Of a DNA stretch of 20,363 nt, positions 6,968 through 16,610 are shown one piece after another. A model generated the notes under the pieces. That model was not told the DNA's origin. It made no database searches and saw only the letters and a list, made by a program, of their open reading frames with translations. The translations under genes and the position numbers were made by a program. Numbering within the stretch: the first letter of the stretch is position 1; each line of letters starts with the position of its first letter. The stretch comes from Actinidia chinensis (Eukaryota; Streptophyta; Magnoliopsida; Ericales; Actinidiaceae), in assembly GCA_009663005.1 (NCBI GenBank), contig VIGQ01001750.1:32501-52863 (forward strand). The letters run 5' to 3'.

Positions 6968-7086
6968 GGGTGGCAACACTAGGACTTCCCAGGGGGTCAC
7001 CATCCTAGTCCTGTCTCCTAAGCCCAGTACGCTTCACTGCGTATTCTGATGGAATCCGGTGCATTAGTGCTGGTACGATCGCACCC
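6968..7086 (-). rRNA. 5S rRNA S14, type A
   Basis: 3' end AGTGTTGCCACCC and 5' end GGGTGCGATCGTACCAGCAC. Box A AGTGAAGCGTAC has one change. The box C region GGATGGTGACC lacks one G. Confidence 0.8.
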
Positions 7087-7276
7087 ACAACTGATTCCAT
7101 TTTATTGCTCTATATAGCCATCATCCCTTGCCCACCACAAAATGCCGGGCGGGGGATTTTCGCCGGGCCGAACCCAATCGATTCTCATCGCCCGCGCCGC
7201 ATCCGTGAATCTAAACAAATAAATGGGAATGACAAATATATTAAAAGAAGAAGGTGTGAAGAATATCGTCCAAAAA

Positions 7277-7375
7277 GGGAAACGAGGGCTTCCGCGGGTC
7301 ACCCATCTTTGGCACTGGCACCCGACTGGGCACGCTTAACTCCCTGGTGGGTGTTTCACCGGGCCGGATCCACCC
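7277..7375 (-). pseudogene. P14, diverged 5S-like element
   Basis: GAGTTAAGCGTGCCCAGTCGGG and GATGGGTGACCC are present. The 3' end is shortened (CGTTTCCC). Confidence 0.78.
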
Positions 7376-7460
7376 GCTCCTACATCCGTAAGGATGGGAA
7401 CATGCGGATGCGAGATCTTCGTAAAAGAATGCTGTGGGTGCGAAAAATCTGGGCAAAAAT

Positions 7461-7586
7461 GGGAAACACTAGACTTTTCTTCCCAGGGGTGTCAACCATC
7501 GGAGTACTATAACTGCTCATCAACCAAGCATGCTTCATACTTAGTTCTGATGGGATCCTTGCATTAGTGTTGGTATGATCGCACCC
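7461..7586 (-). rRNA. 5S rRNA S15, degraded
   Basis: 5' half is good (GGGTGCGATCATACCAACAC). The box A region is lost (AAGTATGAAGCATGC) and the AGTAC segment carries extra bases. The 3' end lacks GCACCC. Either a decayed gene or a very noisy stretch. Confidence 0.7.
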
Positions 7587-7780
7587 ACAAACTGATGTCA
7601 CATTTTGTGCTCTTATATGCCACATCCTTCGCCACCACAAATGCGCGGCGGGGGATGTGCGCCGGGCCGAACCAACCGATTCATCAATCGCCCGCCCCGC
7701 ATCCGTGAAGCTAAAAATAAATGGGAAATTACAAATCTTATTAAAAAAAAAGGGTGGTGAAGAAAAATCGGCCAAAAAAA

Positions 7781-7893
7781 GGATGGAACACGAAGGGCTT
7801 GTCCCGGGGTCACCCATCCTGCCTGGCAACTGCAACTGCACCCAACCGGCAACGCTAACTCCGGGGTGGTGTTCACACTGGGACGGATCCACC
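7781..7893 (-). pseudogene. P15, diverged 5S-like element
   Basis: AGTTAGCGTTGC and GGATGGGTGACCC are present. Duplicated bases between them (GTTGCAGTTGCC) lengthen it to 113 bp. Confidence 0.75.
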
Positions 7894-7975
7894 GCTTCCC
7901 TAGAATCCGAAGGATGTGAACAAATGGCGGATGCGAGATCTTCGAAAAGAAAGCCATGATGAAAATCGGTAAAAA

Positions 7976-8090
7976 GGGTGCCACACGAGGACATTCCCAA
8001 GGGGTCACCCTCTAGTACTGCTCCCGCCCAGCACGCTTCCTGCGGAGTTCTGATGGGATCCGGTGCATTAGTGCTGGTACGATCGCACCC
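7976..8090 (-). rRNA. 5S rRNA S16, mixed
   Basis: Type A/C head (ATCGTACCAGCAC, CCGGATCCC) with a type B-like 3' part (TTGGGAATGTCCTCGTGTGG). Box A is reduced (GCAGGAAGCGTGC). Box C lacks two bases. Confidence 0.78.
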
Positions 8091-8284
8091 GCAAACTGAT
8101 GCATCATTTTATGCTCTTATATAGCCCATCATCCCTTATCGCCACCACAAATGCATGGCGGGGGATGCGCGCCGGGCCGAACCCAACCCGATTCACGCCC
8201 GCTCCCGCATCGTGAAGCTAAACATAAATGGGAATTACAAATATTATTAAAAGAAGAAGTGTGAAGAAAAATTGGCCAAAAAAA

Positions 8285-8397
8285 GGGGTTGGAAAAACGA
8301 GGGCTTTCCCGTTGGGTCCAACCCCGCTTGGCACTGCACCCGACCGGCACTACGACGCTTACTCCTCCAGGGTGGTGTTCACCGGTCGGATCCACCC
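8285..8397 (-). pseudogene. P16, diverged 5S-like element
   Basis: GAGTAAGCGTC plus inserted GTAGTGCC in box A. The box C region reads GGTTGGACCCAACGGG. Confidence 0.68.
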
Positions 8398-8482
8398 GCT
8401 TCCCTAGCATTTGTAAGGCTGTGAACATATGCGGAACGAGATTCTTCGCAAAAGAATAGCCATGACGAAAATTCGGCCAAAA

Positions 8483-8599
8483 GGGGTGCAAACACGAGGA
8501 CTTCCCAGGGGTCACCCTCCTAGTACTGGCTCCCGCACAAGCAGCTAAGCTGTGGATTTCTGATGGATTCGGTGCATTAGTGCTCGTATGATCGCACCC
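8483..8599 (-). rRNA. 5S rRNA S17, type B
   Basis: ATACGAGCAC head, AGCTTAGCTGC box A, TTGTGCGGGAGCC segment and box C GGAGGGTGACC. First copy in the window with the GTGCTTGTGC-like variant typical of right-hand type B genes. Confidence 0.82.
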
Positions 8600-8803
8600 G
8601 GCAAACTGATGCACATTTTATGCTCTTATAGAGACATCATCCCTTCGACCCCCAACAAATGCGCGTGCGAAGGAAGCGCGCGGGGCCCGAACCCAACTCC
8701 GATCATTCACCCGCCCGCATCCCCGTCAAGCTAAAAATAAATGGGGGAAAAAATGAGAAATATTATTAAAAGAAGAAGGTTTGAAGAAAAATCGGCCAAA
8801 AAA

Positions 8804-8907
8804 GGTTGTAAAACGGGGCTTCCCGTTGGGCACCCATCTTATCACTGCACTGACCGGGCATGCTTAACTAACTCCGGGGTGGTGTTTTCACTCGGGCCGT
8901 ATCACCC
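8804..8907 (-). pseudogene. P17, diverged 5S-like element
   Basis: AGTTAAGCATGCCCGGTCAG and GATGGGTGCCC. A duplicated AGTT lies before box A. Confidence 0.72.
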
Positions 8908-8991
8908 CTTCCTAGCATCCGTAAGGATGTGAACAATGCGGAAGCGAGATCTTCGAAAAAGAATAGCCGTGACGAAAATATCGGTAAAAAA

Positions 8992-9129
8992 GGGGTGGTC
9001 ACACGAGGACTTTTTCCCAAGGGGTCCCCATCCTAGTACTTGCTCTCATCTCTGCTCTCACGCCCGAGCACGCTTAACTGCGGAGTTCTAATGTTATCCG
9101 TTGCATTAGTGCTTCGTATGACGCACACC
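8992..9129 (-). rRNA. 5S rRNA S18, canonical box A, internal duplication
   Basis: The only S copy in the window whose box A matches the plant consensus exactly (CCGCAGTTAAGCGTGC), followed by TCGGGCG. About 17 extra bases at 9042-9060 repeat a TGCTCTCA word, separating box A from box C. Box C is GGATGGGGACC. Confidence 0.78.
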
Positions 9130-9324
9130 GCCAAACTATGCACAGCATTTTTATGCTTCTTATAGAGACAATCATCCCTTCTCGCCCCACAAATGCGCGG
9201 CGAGGGTAGCGCGCGGGGCCGAACCCAACCGATTCATCACCCGCGCCCACATCCTGAAGCTAAAAATAAATGGGAATGACAAATATTTAAAAGAAGAAGG
9301 TGTGAAGAAAAATTGGCCAAAAAA

Positions 9325-9424
9325 GGGTGGAAAACGAGGGCTTCCTGGTGGTCACCCATCCTGGCACTGCACCCGACCAGGCACGCTTAACTCCGGTGTG
9401 GTGTTCACCGGGCCGGATCGACCC
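9325..9424 (-). pseudogene. P18, diverged 5S-like element
   Basis: Good copy: AGTTAAGCGTGCCTGGTCGGG and GGATGGGTGACC both intact. Confidence 0.82.
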
Positions 9425-9510
9425 GCTTCCCTAGCATCCGTAAGGATGTGAACAAATGCGGATGCGACATCTTCGAAAAAGAATAGATGTGACGAAAAAT
9501 CGGCAAAAAA

Positions 9511-9643
9511 GCGGTGCACACTAGGAACTATCCCCAGGGGGTCAACCATCCTAGTACTGCTCCCCCGCCCCCCCCGCCCAGCAAACGCTTCACTTGCGGA
9601 GTTCTGATGAATCCGGTACATTAGTGATGGGTATATCGCACCC
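9511..9643 (-). rRNA. 5S rRNA S19, type A, C-rich duplication
   Basis: GGGTGCGATATACCC head and GGTTGACC box C. An extra C-rich stretch (about 9563-9577, plus strand) repeats CCCGCCC and lengthens the gene to 133 bp. Box A AGTGAAGCGTTTGC has two extra bases, as in S10. Confidence 0.78.
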
Positions 9644-9838
9644 GCAAATTGAATGCACATTTTATGCTCTTTTATAGCCCATCAGCCGTTCACACCACCA
9701 CAAATGCGCGCGGGGGATGCCCGCGTCGGGCCGACCCAAACCACCGATTCATGCCCGCCCTCATCCATGAAGCTAAAAATAAATGGGAATGACAAATATT
9801 TTAAATGAAGAAGGTGTGAAGAAAAATCGGCCATAAAA

Positions 9839-9953
9839 GGGTGAAAAAAGAGGGCCTTCCTCCCGTTGTGTTAACCCATCTTGGGCACTCTGCACGCCTA
9901 CCGGGGCCATGTCTTAACTCCAGGGTGGTGTTCACCCGGTGCCGGATCCACCC
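9839..9953 (-). pseudogene. P19, diverged 5S-like element
   Basis: AGTTAAGACATGGCC box A and GATGGGTTAACAC in place of box C: both control boxes damaged, several extra bases. Confidence 0.68.
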
Positions 9954-10041
9954 TGCTTCCTCCCTAGCATCTGTAAGATGTGATAGATTCCGGAAGCGAG
10001 ATATTCGAAAACGAATAGCCCTGACGAAAAATCGTAAAAAA

Positions 10042-10164
10042 GTGGTGCAACACGAGGACTTTCCCAATGGGTCACCCTCTAGTACTGCTCTCCCCTCGCC
10101 CGAGCACGCTTGACTGCGGAGTTCTGATGGGATCCGGTGCATTAGTGCTGGTATGATCGCATCC
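10042..10164 (-). rRNA. 5S rRNA S20, type C
   Basis: GGATGCGATCATACCAGCAC start, CCGGATCCC, box A AGTCAAGCGTGCTCGGGCG. Box C lacks two bases. 3' end GTGTTGCACCAC. Head and ends resemble the common GGATGC class of plant 5S. Confidence 0.84.
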
Positions 10165-10363
10165 GCAAATGATGGCATGATGCACATTTTAAATGCTCTT
10201 ATAGAGACATCATCCCTTCGGCCCCAACAAATGCGCGCGAAGGAAGTGCGCCGGGGCCGACCTAACCGATTCATCACCCCCCCGCCCGCATCTGTAAAGG
10301 CTAAAAATAAATAGGATGAAGCATATTATTAAAAGAAGAAGGTGTAAAAAATCGGCCAAAAAA

Positions 10364-10462
10364 GGGGGAAAACAAGGGCTTCTCCCGATGGGTCACCATC
10401 CTGGCACTGCACCCGACCGGCATTCATAACTCCGGGGGTGGTTTCACCGGTCCGGATCCCCC
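10364..10462 (-). pseudogene. P20, diverged 5S-like element
   Basis: GGAGTTATGAATGCCGG replaces box A. Box C GGATGGTGACCC is near intact. Confidence 0.72.
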
Positions 10463-10549
10463 GTTAACCCTAGCATCCGTAAGGATGTGAAGTAATGCGG
10501 AAGCGAGATTTCAAAAAAGAATAGCCGTGAGGAAATCGCGTAAAAAAAA

Positions 10550-10668
10550 GGGTGCAACACGAGGACTACTCAAGGGCGGTCACCATCCTAGTACTGCTCC
10601 CGCCCGAGCATGGCTTGACTGCGGAGTTCTGATGGGATCCAGTGCATTAGTGTTGGTATGATGCACCC
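10550..10668 (-). rRNA. 5S rRNA S21, type C-like
   Basis: AGTCAAGCCATGCTCGGGCGGG shows the type C box A with one inserted base. GTGTTGCACCC 3' end intact, head GGGTGCATCATACCAACAC. Confidence 0.82.
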
Positions 10669-10857
10669 GCCAAACTGATGCCATTTTATGCTCTTATAGG
10701 CGACATCATACCTTCGCCCCCACAATTCGCGGCGAAGGATGAGCGCGGGGCCGAATCCAACCGATTCATCACCCCCGCTCCGTGAAGTTTTTAAAAAATA
10801 AATGGTAATGACAAATATTATGAAAAGAAGAAGGTGTGAAGAAAAATCGGCCAAAAA

Positions 10858-10959
10858 GGGTGAAAACGAGGGCTTCCAGGTGGTCACCCATCCATGCAAC
10901 TGCACCCGAACCGGGCACGCTTAACTCCGGGGTGGTGTTCACCCGGGCCAGATCCACCC
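10858..10959 (-). pseudogene. P21, diverged 5S-like element
   Basis: AGTTAAGCGTGCCCGGTTCGGG and ATGGATGGGTGACC intact apart from one inserted base. Confidence 0.82.
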
Positions 10960-11044
10960 TCTTCCTAGCATCTGTAAGGATGTGAACAAATGCGGAGTGC
11001 GAGATCTTCGAAAAAGAATATCCCTGACGAAAAATAGCAAAGAA

Positions 11045-11169
11045 GGTTGCACCCCTAGGCTTTCCTCCAGGGGTCAACCATCCTAGTCTGCTCTCCCGCC
11101 CAAGCAACACTTCACCGCGGAGTTCTGATGGAATCCGTTGCAATTAGTTGGCTTGGTATGATCGCGCCC
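11045..11169 (-). rRNA. 5S rRNA S22, type A
   Basis: GGATGGTTGACC box C and GGTGAAGTGTTGC box A. Extra bases at several points of the 5' half. The 3' end is altered (GGGTGCAACC). Confidence 0.78.
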
Positions 11170-11370
11170 GCAAATTGAGCACATTTTTATGCTCTTATAT
11201 AGCCATCATCTCCCTTCGCCACCACAAATGCCGTCGGTCGGGGATCCGCACGGGCCGAACCCAACCGATTCAAAAATCGTCCGCCCGCATCCGTGAAACT
11301 AAAAAATAATGGGAAGGACAATATTATTAAAAGAAGAAGGTGTGAAGAAAAATTGGGCCAAAAAAAAAAC

Positions 11371-11469
11371 GGGTGGAAACGAGGCTTCCCGTTGGGTCCC
11401 CATCTTGGCACGCACCCGACCGGGCACGCTTAACTCCAGGGTGGTGTTCACCCCGGGTCGGATCCGCCC
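11371..11469 (-). pseudogene. P22, diverged 5S-like element
   Basis: AGTTAAGCGTGCCCGGTCGGGTG intact. Box C is the AAGATGGGG form. Confidence 0.8.
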
Positions 11470-11550
11470 GTCTTCTAGCATCCATAAGGATTGAACAAAT
11501 GCGAAGCGGATCTTTCGAAAAGAATAGCCATGACTAAATTCGGCAAAAAA

Positions 11551-11672
11551 GTGGGGCAACACGAGGACTTTCCCACGGGGTCACCCATCCCTATTACTGC
11601 TCGCCAGCACAATCACGCAAGCTGCGGAGTTCTGATCGGTTCGGTGGCCATTAGTGCTCGATGATCGCACCC
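11551..11672 (-). rRNA. 5S rRNA S23, type B, noisy
   Basis: GGGTGCGATCATCGAGCAC head, CGCAGCTTGCGTG in box A. Box C GGGATGGGTGACC is good. The segment between them is disturbed. Confidence 0.78.
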
Positions 11673-11854
11673 GCAACTGATGCCATTTTATGCCTTATGA
11701 GATATCATCCCTTTCGCCCCACAAATGCCGGCGGGGGATGCGCACCGGGGCCGACCCACTGATTCATCGCCCGCCCGCATCTGTGAAGGTAAAAATAATG
11801 GAAATACAAATATTATTAAAAATAGAAGGTGTGAAGAAAAATCGGCCAAAAAAA

Positions 11855-11961
11855 GGGTAAAAACGAGGGCTTCGCTTCCCGGTTGGTCACCCATCCTAGC
11901 ACTGCACCCGACCGGGCCACGCTAACTCCGGGGTGGTGTTCACTCGGGTCCGGATCCACCC
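11855..11961 (-). pseudogene. P23, diverged 5S-like element
   Basis: GAGTTAGCGTGGCCCGGTCGGG and GGATGGGTGACC. The 3' end has a short CTTC duplication. Confidence 0.78.
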
Positions 11962-12043
11962 GACTCCCTACATCCTTAAGATGTGAACAACTGCGTATGC
12001 GAGATCTTCGAAAAAGAATAGCCATGACGAAATCGGCAAAAAA

Positions 12044-12162
12044 GGGGTGGCAACACGACGACTTCCCAAGGGGTCTTCCATCTAGTACTGCTCCCGCACA
12101 AGCACGGCTAAGCGGCGGAGTTCTGATGGGATTCGGTGATTAGTGCTCGTATTATCGCACCC
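12044..12162 (-). rRNA. 5S rRNA S24, type B
   Basis: CTTAGCCGTGCTTGTGCGGG and a TACGAGCAC head give a full type B helix II pair. Box C is disturbed (TGGAAGACCCC). Confidence 0.82.
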
Positions 12163-12352
12163 GCCAAACTGATGCACATTTATGCCTTATAAAGACATCA
12201 ATCCCTTCGCCCCACACAATGCGCGGCGGGGGATGCGCGCCGGGCCGAACCCAACGATTTCATCGGCTCGCCGCTCCGTGAAGCTAAAAAATAAATGGGA
12301 TGCCAATATTATTTAAAAAGAAGAAGGTGTGAGAGAAAAATCGGCCAAAAAA

Positions 12353-12457
12353 GGGTAGAAAACGAGGGCTTCCCGGTGGGTCCTCACCCATACTGGCACT
12401 GCCACCAGACCGGGTACGCTTAACTCCGGGGTGGTGTTCACCGGGCCGGATCCACCC
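12353..12457 (-). pseudogene. P24, diverged 5S-like element
   Basis: AGTTAAGCGTACCCGGTCTGG and GTATGGGTGAGGACCC: one change in box A, three extra bases in box C. Confidence 0.78.
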
Positions 12458-12535
12458 GCCTCCCTAGCATCGTAAGGATGTGAACAATGCGGATGCGAGA
12501 TTTCGAAAAAGAATAGTAGTGGCGAAAATCAGCAA

Positions 12536-12654
12536 GAGGGGTTTGCAAACACTAGGACTTCCCAAGGGTCAACCATCCTAGTATTCTCCCGCCACGAATG
12601 CTCACTGGGAAGTTTGATGGAATATGGTGCGTTAGTGTTGTATGATCGCAACCC
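12536..12654 (-). rRNA. 5S rRNA S25, type A, noisy
   Basis: GGATGGTTGACC box C and CCTAGTGTTTGC mark type A. Box A is reduced (CCCAGTGAGCATTCG). Confidence 0.77.
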
Positions 12655-12861
12655 GAAATGATGAACATTTATGCTCTGATATAGCCATCATCCCTTCGCC
12701 ACCACAAATGCGCCCGGTGGGATGCGCGCCGACCGAACCAAAACGATTCATCGCTCGCCAGCATACGTGAAGCTTAAAAAATAAATGGAATGGACAAAAT
12801 ATTATTAAAAGAGAAGGTAGTGAAGGCAAGGGCGGTGTGAAAAAAAAATCGGCCAAAAAAC

Positions 12862-12955
12862 GGGTGGAAAAAGAGGCTCCCGGCGGGCACCCATCCTGGC
12901 ACTGCACCGACGGGCACGCTTAACTCCGGGGTGGTGTTCACCGACCGGATCCACT
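12862..12955 (-). pseudogene. P25, diverged 5S-like element
   Basis: AGTTAAGCGTGCCCGTCGG and GGATGGGTGCCC. The preceding spacer holds about 17 extra bases (about 12816-12833) repeating a GTGAAGG word. Confidence 0.78.
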
Positions 12956-13041
12956 CGCTCCATAGCATCTGTAAGGGATTGAACAAATGCGGATGCGAGA
13001 TCTTCGAAAAAGACTAGTCTGTGATGAAAAATCGCAAAGAC

Positions 13042-13156
13042 GGGGCCAACACTAGGACTTCCCAGGGGGTCAACCATATAGTATGATCCCGCCCAAGCAC
13101 GCTTCACTACGGAGTTCTGATGGGATTGGTTGGCATAGTGCTCGATTATGCCACCC
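13042..13156 (-). rRNA. 5S rRNA S26, A/B hybrid
   Basis: Type B-like head (CGAGCACTATGCC, AATCCCATC) with type A box A (AGTGAAGCGTGC), GGTTGACC box C and CCTAGTG: the same hybrid arrangement as S10. Confidence 0.8.
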
Positions 13157-13349
13157 GCAAACTGATGCACACAGGTTAGTGATCTTTATAAAGACCATCA
13201 TCCCTCGCCCCACCAATGCTCGGCGGGGGATGCGCGCCGGGCCGACCCAAAACGATTCATCGCTCGCCCGCATCCTTGAAGCTAAAAAATAAATGGGAAT
13301 GGACAAATATTATTTAAAGAGAAGGTGTGAAGGAAAATCGGCCAAAAAA

Positions 13350-13449
13350 GGGTGGAAAACGAGGGCTTCCCGGTGGGTCACCATACTGGCATGCCCACCC
13401 GACGGGGCACGCTTAAATCGGGGTGGTGTTCACCGGGCCGTATCCACCC
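13350..13449 (-). pseudogene. P26, diverged 5S-like element
   Basis: ATTTAAGCGTGCCCCGTCGGG and GTATGGTGACCC. CACCACCCCGA before box A is intact. Confidence 0.78.
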
Positions 13450-13536
13450 GCCTCCCTAGCATCCGTAAGGATGTGAAACAAATGCGGATGCGAGAATCTT
13501 CGAAAAAGAATAGGTGTGACAAAAAAGCGTAAAAAA

Positions 13537-13652
13537 GGGGTGCAACACGAGGACTCCCAAGCGGGTCACCATCCTAGTACTCTCCCGCCCAAGGCGCTTC
13601 AATGAGGAGTTCTGATGGAATCCGGTGACGTTAGTGCTGTATGATCGGACCC
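13537..13652 (-). rRNA. 5S rRNA S27, type A-like
   Basis: GGGTCCGATCATACAGCAC head, CATTGAAGCGCC in box A. Box C GGATGGTGACCC. 3' end GTGTTGCACCCC good. Confidence 0.8.
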
Positions 13653-13842
13653 GCAAATTGATGCACATTTTCGCTTCTATAAGCCATATCCTTCGCCACC
13701 CAAATGCGTAGACGGGGGATGCCGCAAGGCCGAACCCAACCGATTCATCGCCCGCACGCATCCGTGAAGTAAAAAATAAAGGGGAATGAACCAAATATTA
13801 TTAAAAGAAGAAGATTGTTGCAAGAAAAAATCGGCCAAAAAA

Positions 13843-13941
13843 GGGTGGAAAACGAGGGCTTCCGGTGGGGCACCCCCCTGGCATGCCACACGGACTGGGC
13901 ACGCTTAACTCCGAGGTGGTGTTCACACAGACGGATTAACC
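13843..13941 (-). pseudogene. P27, diverged 5S-like element
   Basis: GAGTTAAGCGTGCCCAGTCCG. Box C is blurred by a C-run (plus strand). Belongs to the ACCTCGGAG variant. Confidence 0.75.
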
Positions 13942-14024
13942 GCTTCCTTAGCATCGTAAGGATGTGAACAAAATGCGGATGCGAATCTTCAAAAAAGAAT
14001 AGCCATGACCAAAAATCGCAAACA

Positions 14025-14140
14025 GGGGTACAACACCGAGGAATTCCCAGGGGTCACCCATCCTAGTACTGCTCCAGCACAAGCACGCTAAGCTGCGGAG
14101 TTTGATGGATCGGTGCATTAGTGCTCGTATGATCGCACCC
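14025..14140 (-). rRNA. 5S rRNA S28, type B
   Basis: CGCAGCTTAGCGTGCTTGTGC, box C GGATGGGTGACCC and ATACGAGCAC head all clean. 3' end GGTGTTGTACCCC. Confidence 0.87.
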
Positions 14141-14326
14141 GAAACTGAGCCACATTTTATGCTCTTTATAGAGACATCATCCCTTCGCCCCCACAAATGC
14201 GCGGCGAAGGAAGCAGCGCGGGGCCGAAACCCAACCTATCATCCACCCGCCGCTTCCGTGAAGCTAAAAAAATAACATGGAATGAACAAAATATATTAAA
14301 GAAGAAGGAAGAAAAATCGGCAAAAA

Positions 14327-14428
14327 GGGTGGAAAAAAGAGGGCTTCACGGTGGTCACCCATCCTGTCACTGACACATGACCGAGCCACGCTTAACTCCG
14401 GGGTGGTGTTCATCAGGCGGAATCCACC
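14327..14428 (-). pseudogene. P28, diverged 5S-like element
   Basis: AGTTAAGCGTGGCTCGGTCATG and GGATGGGTGACC. The 5' part reads GCCTGATGAAC, a variant also hinted at in P35 and P39. Confidence 0.78.
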
Positions 14429-14515
14429 GCCTCCTTAGCATCCGATAAGGATTGTGACCAAATGCGATGCGAGGATCTTCGAAAAAGAAAGCCATGACGA
14501 AAAATCGGCAAAAAA

Positions 14516-14634
14516 GGGGGCAACAACCGAGGACTTCCAAGGGGTCACCCATCCTAGTACGCTCCCGCCACAAGCACGCTAAGCTGCGCGTTCTGATGGG
14601 ATTCGGTGCATTAGTGCTCTGTATGATCGCACCC
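14516..14634 (-). rRNA. 5S rRNA S29, type B
   Basis: GGGTGCGATCATAC then CAGAGCAC, CAGCTTAGCGTGCTTGTGGCG, box C GGATGGGTGACCC. 3' end slightly shortened. Confidence 0.84.
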
Positions 14635-14819
14635 GACAAACTGATGCAAATTTTATGCTCTTATAGGATATATCCCTTCGCCCCCACAATGCGCGGCGGG
14701 GATGCGCGCAGGCCGAAACCAACTGATTCATCGCCCGCCCGCATTCGGATGCTAAAAAATAAATGGGAATGACAAATATTATGAAAAGACGAATGTGTGA
14801 AGAAAAATCGGCCAAAAAA

Positions 14820-14919
14820 GGTGGAACGACGGCTTCCGTTGGGTCACCCATCTTGGCACTGCCACCCGATCGGGTTGCCCGCTTAACTCCGGGGTGGTGA
14901 TCACCGGGCAGGATCCACC
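14820..14919 (-). pseudogene. P29, diverged 5S-like element
   Basis: AGTTAAGCGGGCAACCCGATCGGG has extra bases after box A. Box C is AAGATGGGTGACCCAACGG. Confidence 0.78.
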
Positions 14920-15012
14920 GCTTCCCTAGCATCCGTAAGGAGTGAACAAGCGGAAGCGAAAGCTTCGAAAAATTTTTTCCCCGAAATAGCCGTGACGAAA
15001 AATCGTAAAAAA

Positions 15013-15132
15013 GGGGATGCAACTCGAAGGGACTCCCACGGGGTACAACCCATCCTAGTCTGCTCTTGCCCGAGACACGCGTGAATGCGGAGTTCTGATG
15101 GGACGATGATTAGTGATGGTATGATCGACACC
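15013..15132 (-). rRNA. 5S rRNA S30, type C-like, noisy
   Basis: CGCATTCACGCGTGTCTCGGGC resembles type C. Box C GGATGGGTTGTACC has extra bases. Downstream (14968-14983) the spacer has an odd insertion ATTTTTTCCCCG beside TTCGAA. Confidence 0.75.
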
Positions 15133-15330
15133 GACCAAACTGATGCAACATTTTATGCTCTATAGAGACCTCATCCTTTCGGCCCCACAAATGCACGCAG
15201 CGAAGGATGCGAGGCGGGGCCGACACCTACCGAGTATCACCCGCCCGATCCGTGAAAGCTTAAAAAAAATGAGGAATGACAAATATTATTAAGAAGAGAA
15301 GGACAGATGTGAAGAAAAATCGGCAAAAAA

Positions 15331-15426
15331 GGGTGGACAACGAGGGTCCGATGGGTCCCCATCCTGGCACTGCAACGACGGGCACGTTAACTCCGAGGTG
15401 GTGTTCAACCGGGCCGGAATCCACCC
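15331..15426 (-). pseudogene. P30, diverged 5S-like element
   Basis: GAGTTAACGTGCCCGTCG and GGATGGGGACCC, each lacking a base. ACCTCGGAG variant. Confidence 0.76.
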
Positions 15427-15511
15427 GCTCCTAGATACGTAAGGATGTGAAACAAATGCGGATGCGCGAGATCTTTGAAAAAGAATAGCCGTGACAAAAA
15501 TAGGTAAAAAA

Positions 15512-15622
15512 GGGGTTTAACACGAGGACTCCCTTGGGGTCACCAACCTAGTACTCTCATGCCCAAGACGCTAAGCGCGGAGTTTGATGGGATTCGGTGC
15601 ATAGTGCTGTACGATCGCACCC
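15512..15622 (-). rRNA. 5S rRNA S31, type B, short
   Basis: GGGTGCGATCGTAC head, GCGCTTAGCGTCTTGGGC box A region, GGTTGGTGACC for box C. Only 111 nt because several bases are missing. Confidence 0.78.
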
Positions 15623-15808
15623 GCAAACTGATGGCAAATTTTATCCTCTTATAGAGACATCATCCCTTATCCCCCACAAATGCGCGGCCGAAGGAAAGAG
15701 CGGGGCCGAACCCAAACGATTAATCCACCCGCCGCATCCCGTGAAGTTAAAAATAAATGGGATGACAAATATATTAAAAAGAGAAGTGAAGAAAAAATCG
15801 CAAGGAAA

Positions 15809-15907
15809 GGGTGGAAAGAGGGCTTTCCCGGTTGGTAACCCATCCTGGCACTGCCACCCGCCGGGCACATTAACTCCGGGGTGGTGTTACAGGGCCGGAT
15901 CCAACCC
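15809..15907 (-). pseudogene. P31, diverged 5S-like element
   Basis: AGTTAATGTGCCCGGCGGG and GGATGGGTTACC: one change in each control box. Confidence 0.76.
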
Positions 15908-15989
15908 GTTCCCTAGCATCCGTAAGGATGTGAAAATGGGATGCAAGATCTTCGAAAAAGAATAGCAATGACGAAAAATCGGCAAAAAA

Positions 15990-16105
15990 GGGGTGCAACG
16001 AGACTTCCCAAGGGCACAATTTTCTCTAGTACTTACTCCCGCCCAAGAACTTAAGCTGCGGAGTTCTGATGGGATTCGTTGCAGTAGTGCTCGTATGATC
16101 GCACC
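15990..16105 (-). rRNA. 5S rRNA S32, type B
   Basis: ATACGAGCAC head and CAGCTTAAGTTCTTGGGCGGG. Box C is replaced by GAAAATTGTGCCC, so the copy looks impaired, by mutation or read error. Confidence 0.75.
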
Positions 16106-16293
16106 GCAAAACTGAGCACATTTTATGCTTTATAGAGACATCATCCCTTCGCCCCCACAAATGCGCGCGGAGGGGAAGCGCGCGGGGCCAAACCCTACCG
16201 ATTCATCACCCGCCCGCATCTGGAAGCTAAAAAATAAATGGAATGAACAAATTTATTAAAAGAAGAAGGTGTGAAGAAAAATCGGCCAAAAAT

Positions 16294-16391
16294 GGTGGAA
16301 AACGAGGGCTCCCGGTGGGTCACCACATCTGGCATGCCACCCGACCGGGCACGCTTAAACTCGGGGTGGTGTTCACCGGGCCGGACCACCC
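16294..16391 (-). pseudogene. P32, diverged 5S-like element
   Basis: GAGTTTAAGCGTGCCCGGTCGGG and GATGTGGTGACCC. Confidence 0.78.
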
Positions 16392-16476
16392 GCTTCCATA
16401 GCATCCGTAAGGATGTGAACAAATGCGGATGCAAGATCTTCGAAAAAGAATAGCCTGACGAAAAATCAACAAAAAA

Positions 16477-16610
16477 GGGGTGCAACACGAGACTTCCAAA
16501 GGGCGTAAACCATCCTAGTACGCTCCCGATAAAAAACAAATAAAAAAAAAATAAAGCACGTAAGCTGCGGAGTTCTGATGGGATTCGGGCTAGTGCTCAT
16601 GATCGCACCC
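16477..16610 (-). rRNA. 5S rRNA S33, type B, broken by A-rich insertion
   Basis: Head GGGTGCGATCATGAGCAC and box A CAGCTTACGTGC are separated from the AGCGTACTAGGATGG segment by about 27 bp of A-rich sequence (plus strand 16529-16555). Box C is also altered (GGATGGTTTACG). Confidence 0.78.
16529..16555. other. A-rich insertion inside S33
   Basis: AAAAAACAAATAAAAAAAAAA-type sequence interrupts the gene between CTCCCG and AGCACG. No target duplication or other mobile-element sign is seen. A similar A-rich stretch lies at 19781-19821. Confidence 0.7.

Noticed and set aside
7461..7586. Calling S15 and other noisy copies true pseudogenes
   Set aside because: The same density of random indels affects spacers and P elements outside the clean block, so read error is the simpler explanation. 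I kept them as 5S genes with lower confidence.
16529..16555. Poly-A stretch as a retrotransposon insertion
   Set aside because: No element body, no target-site duplication and no second boundary are visible; only the A-rich tract itself is supported.
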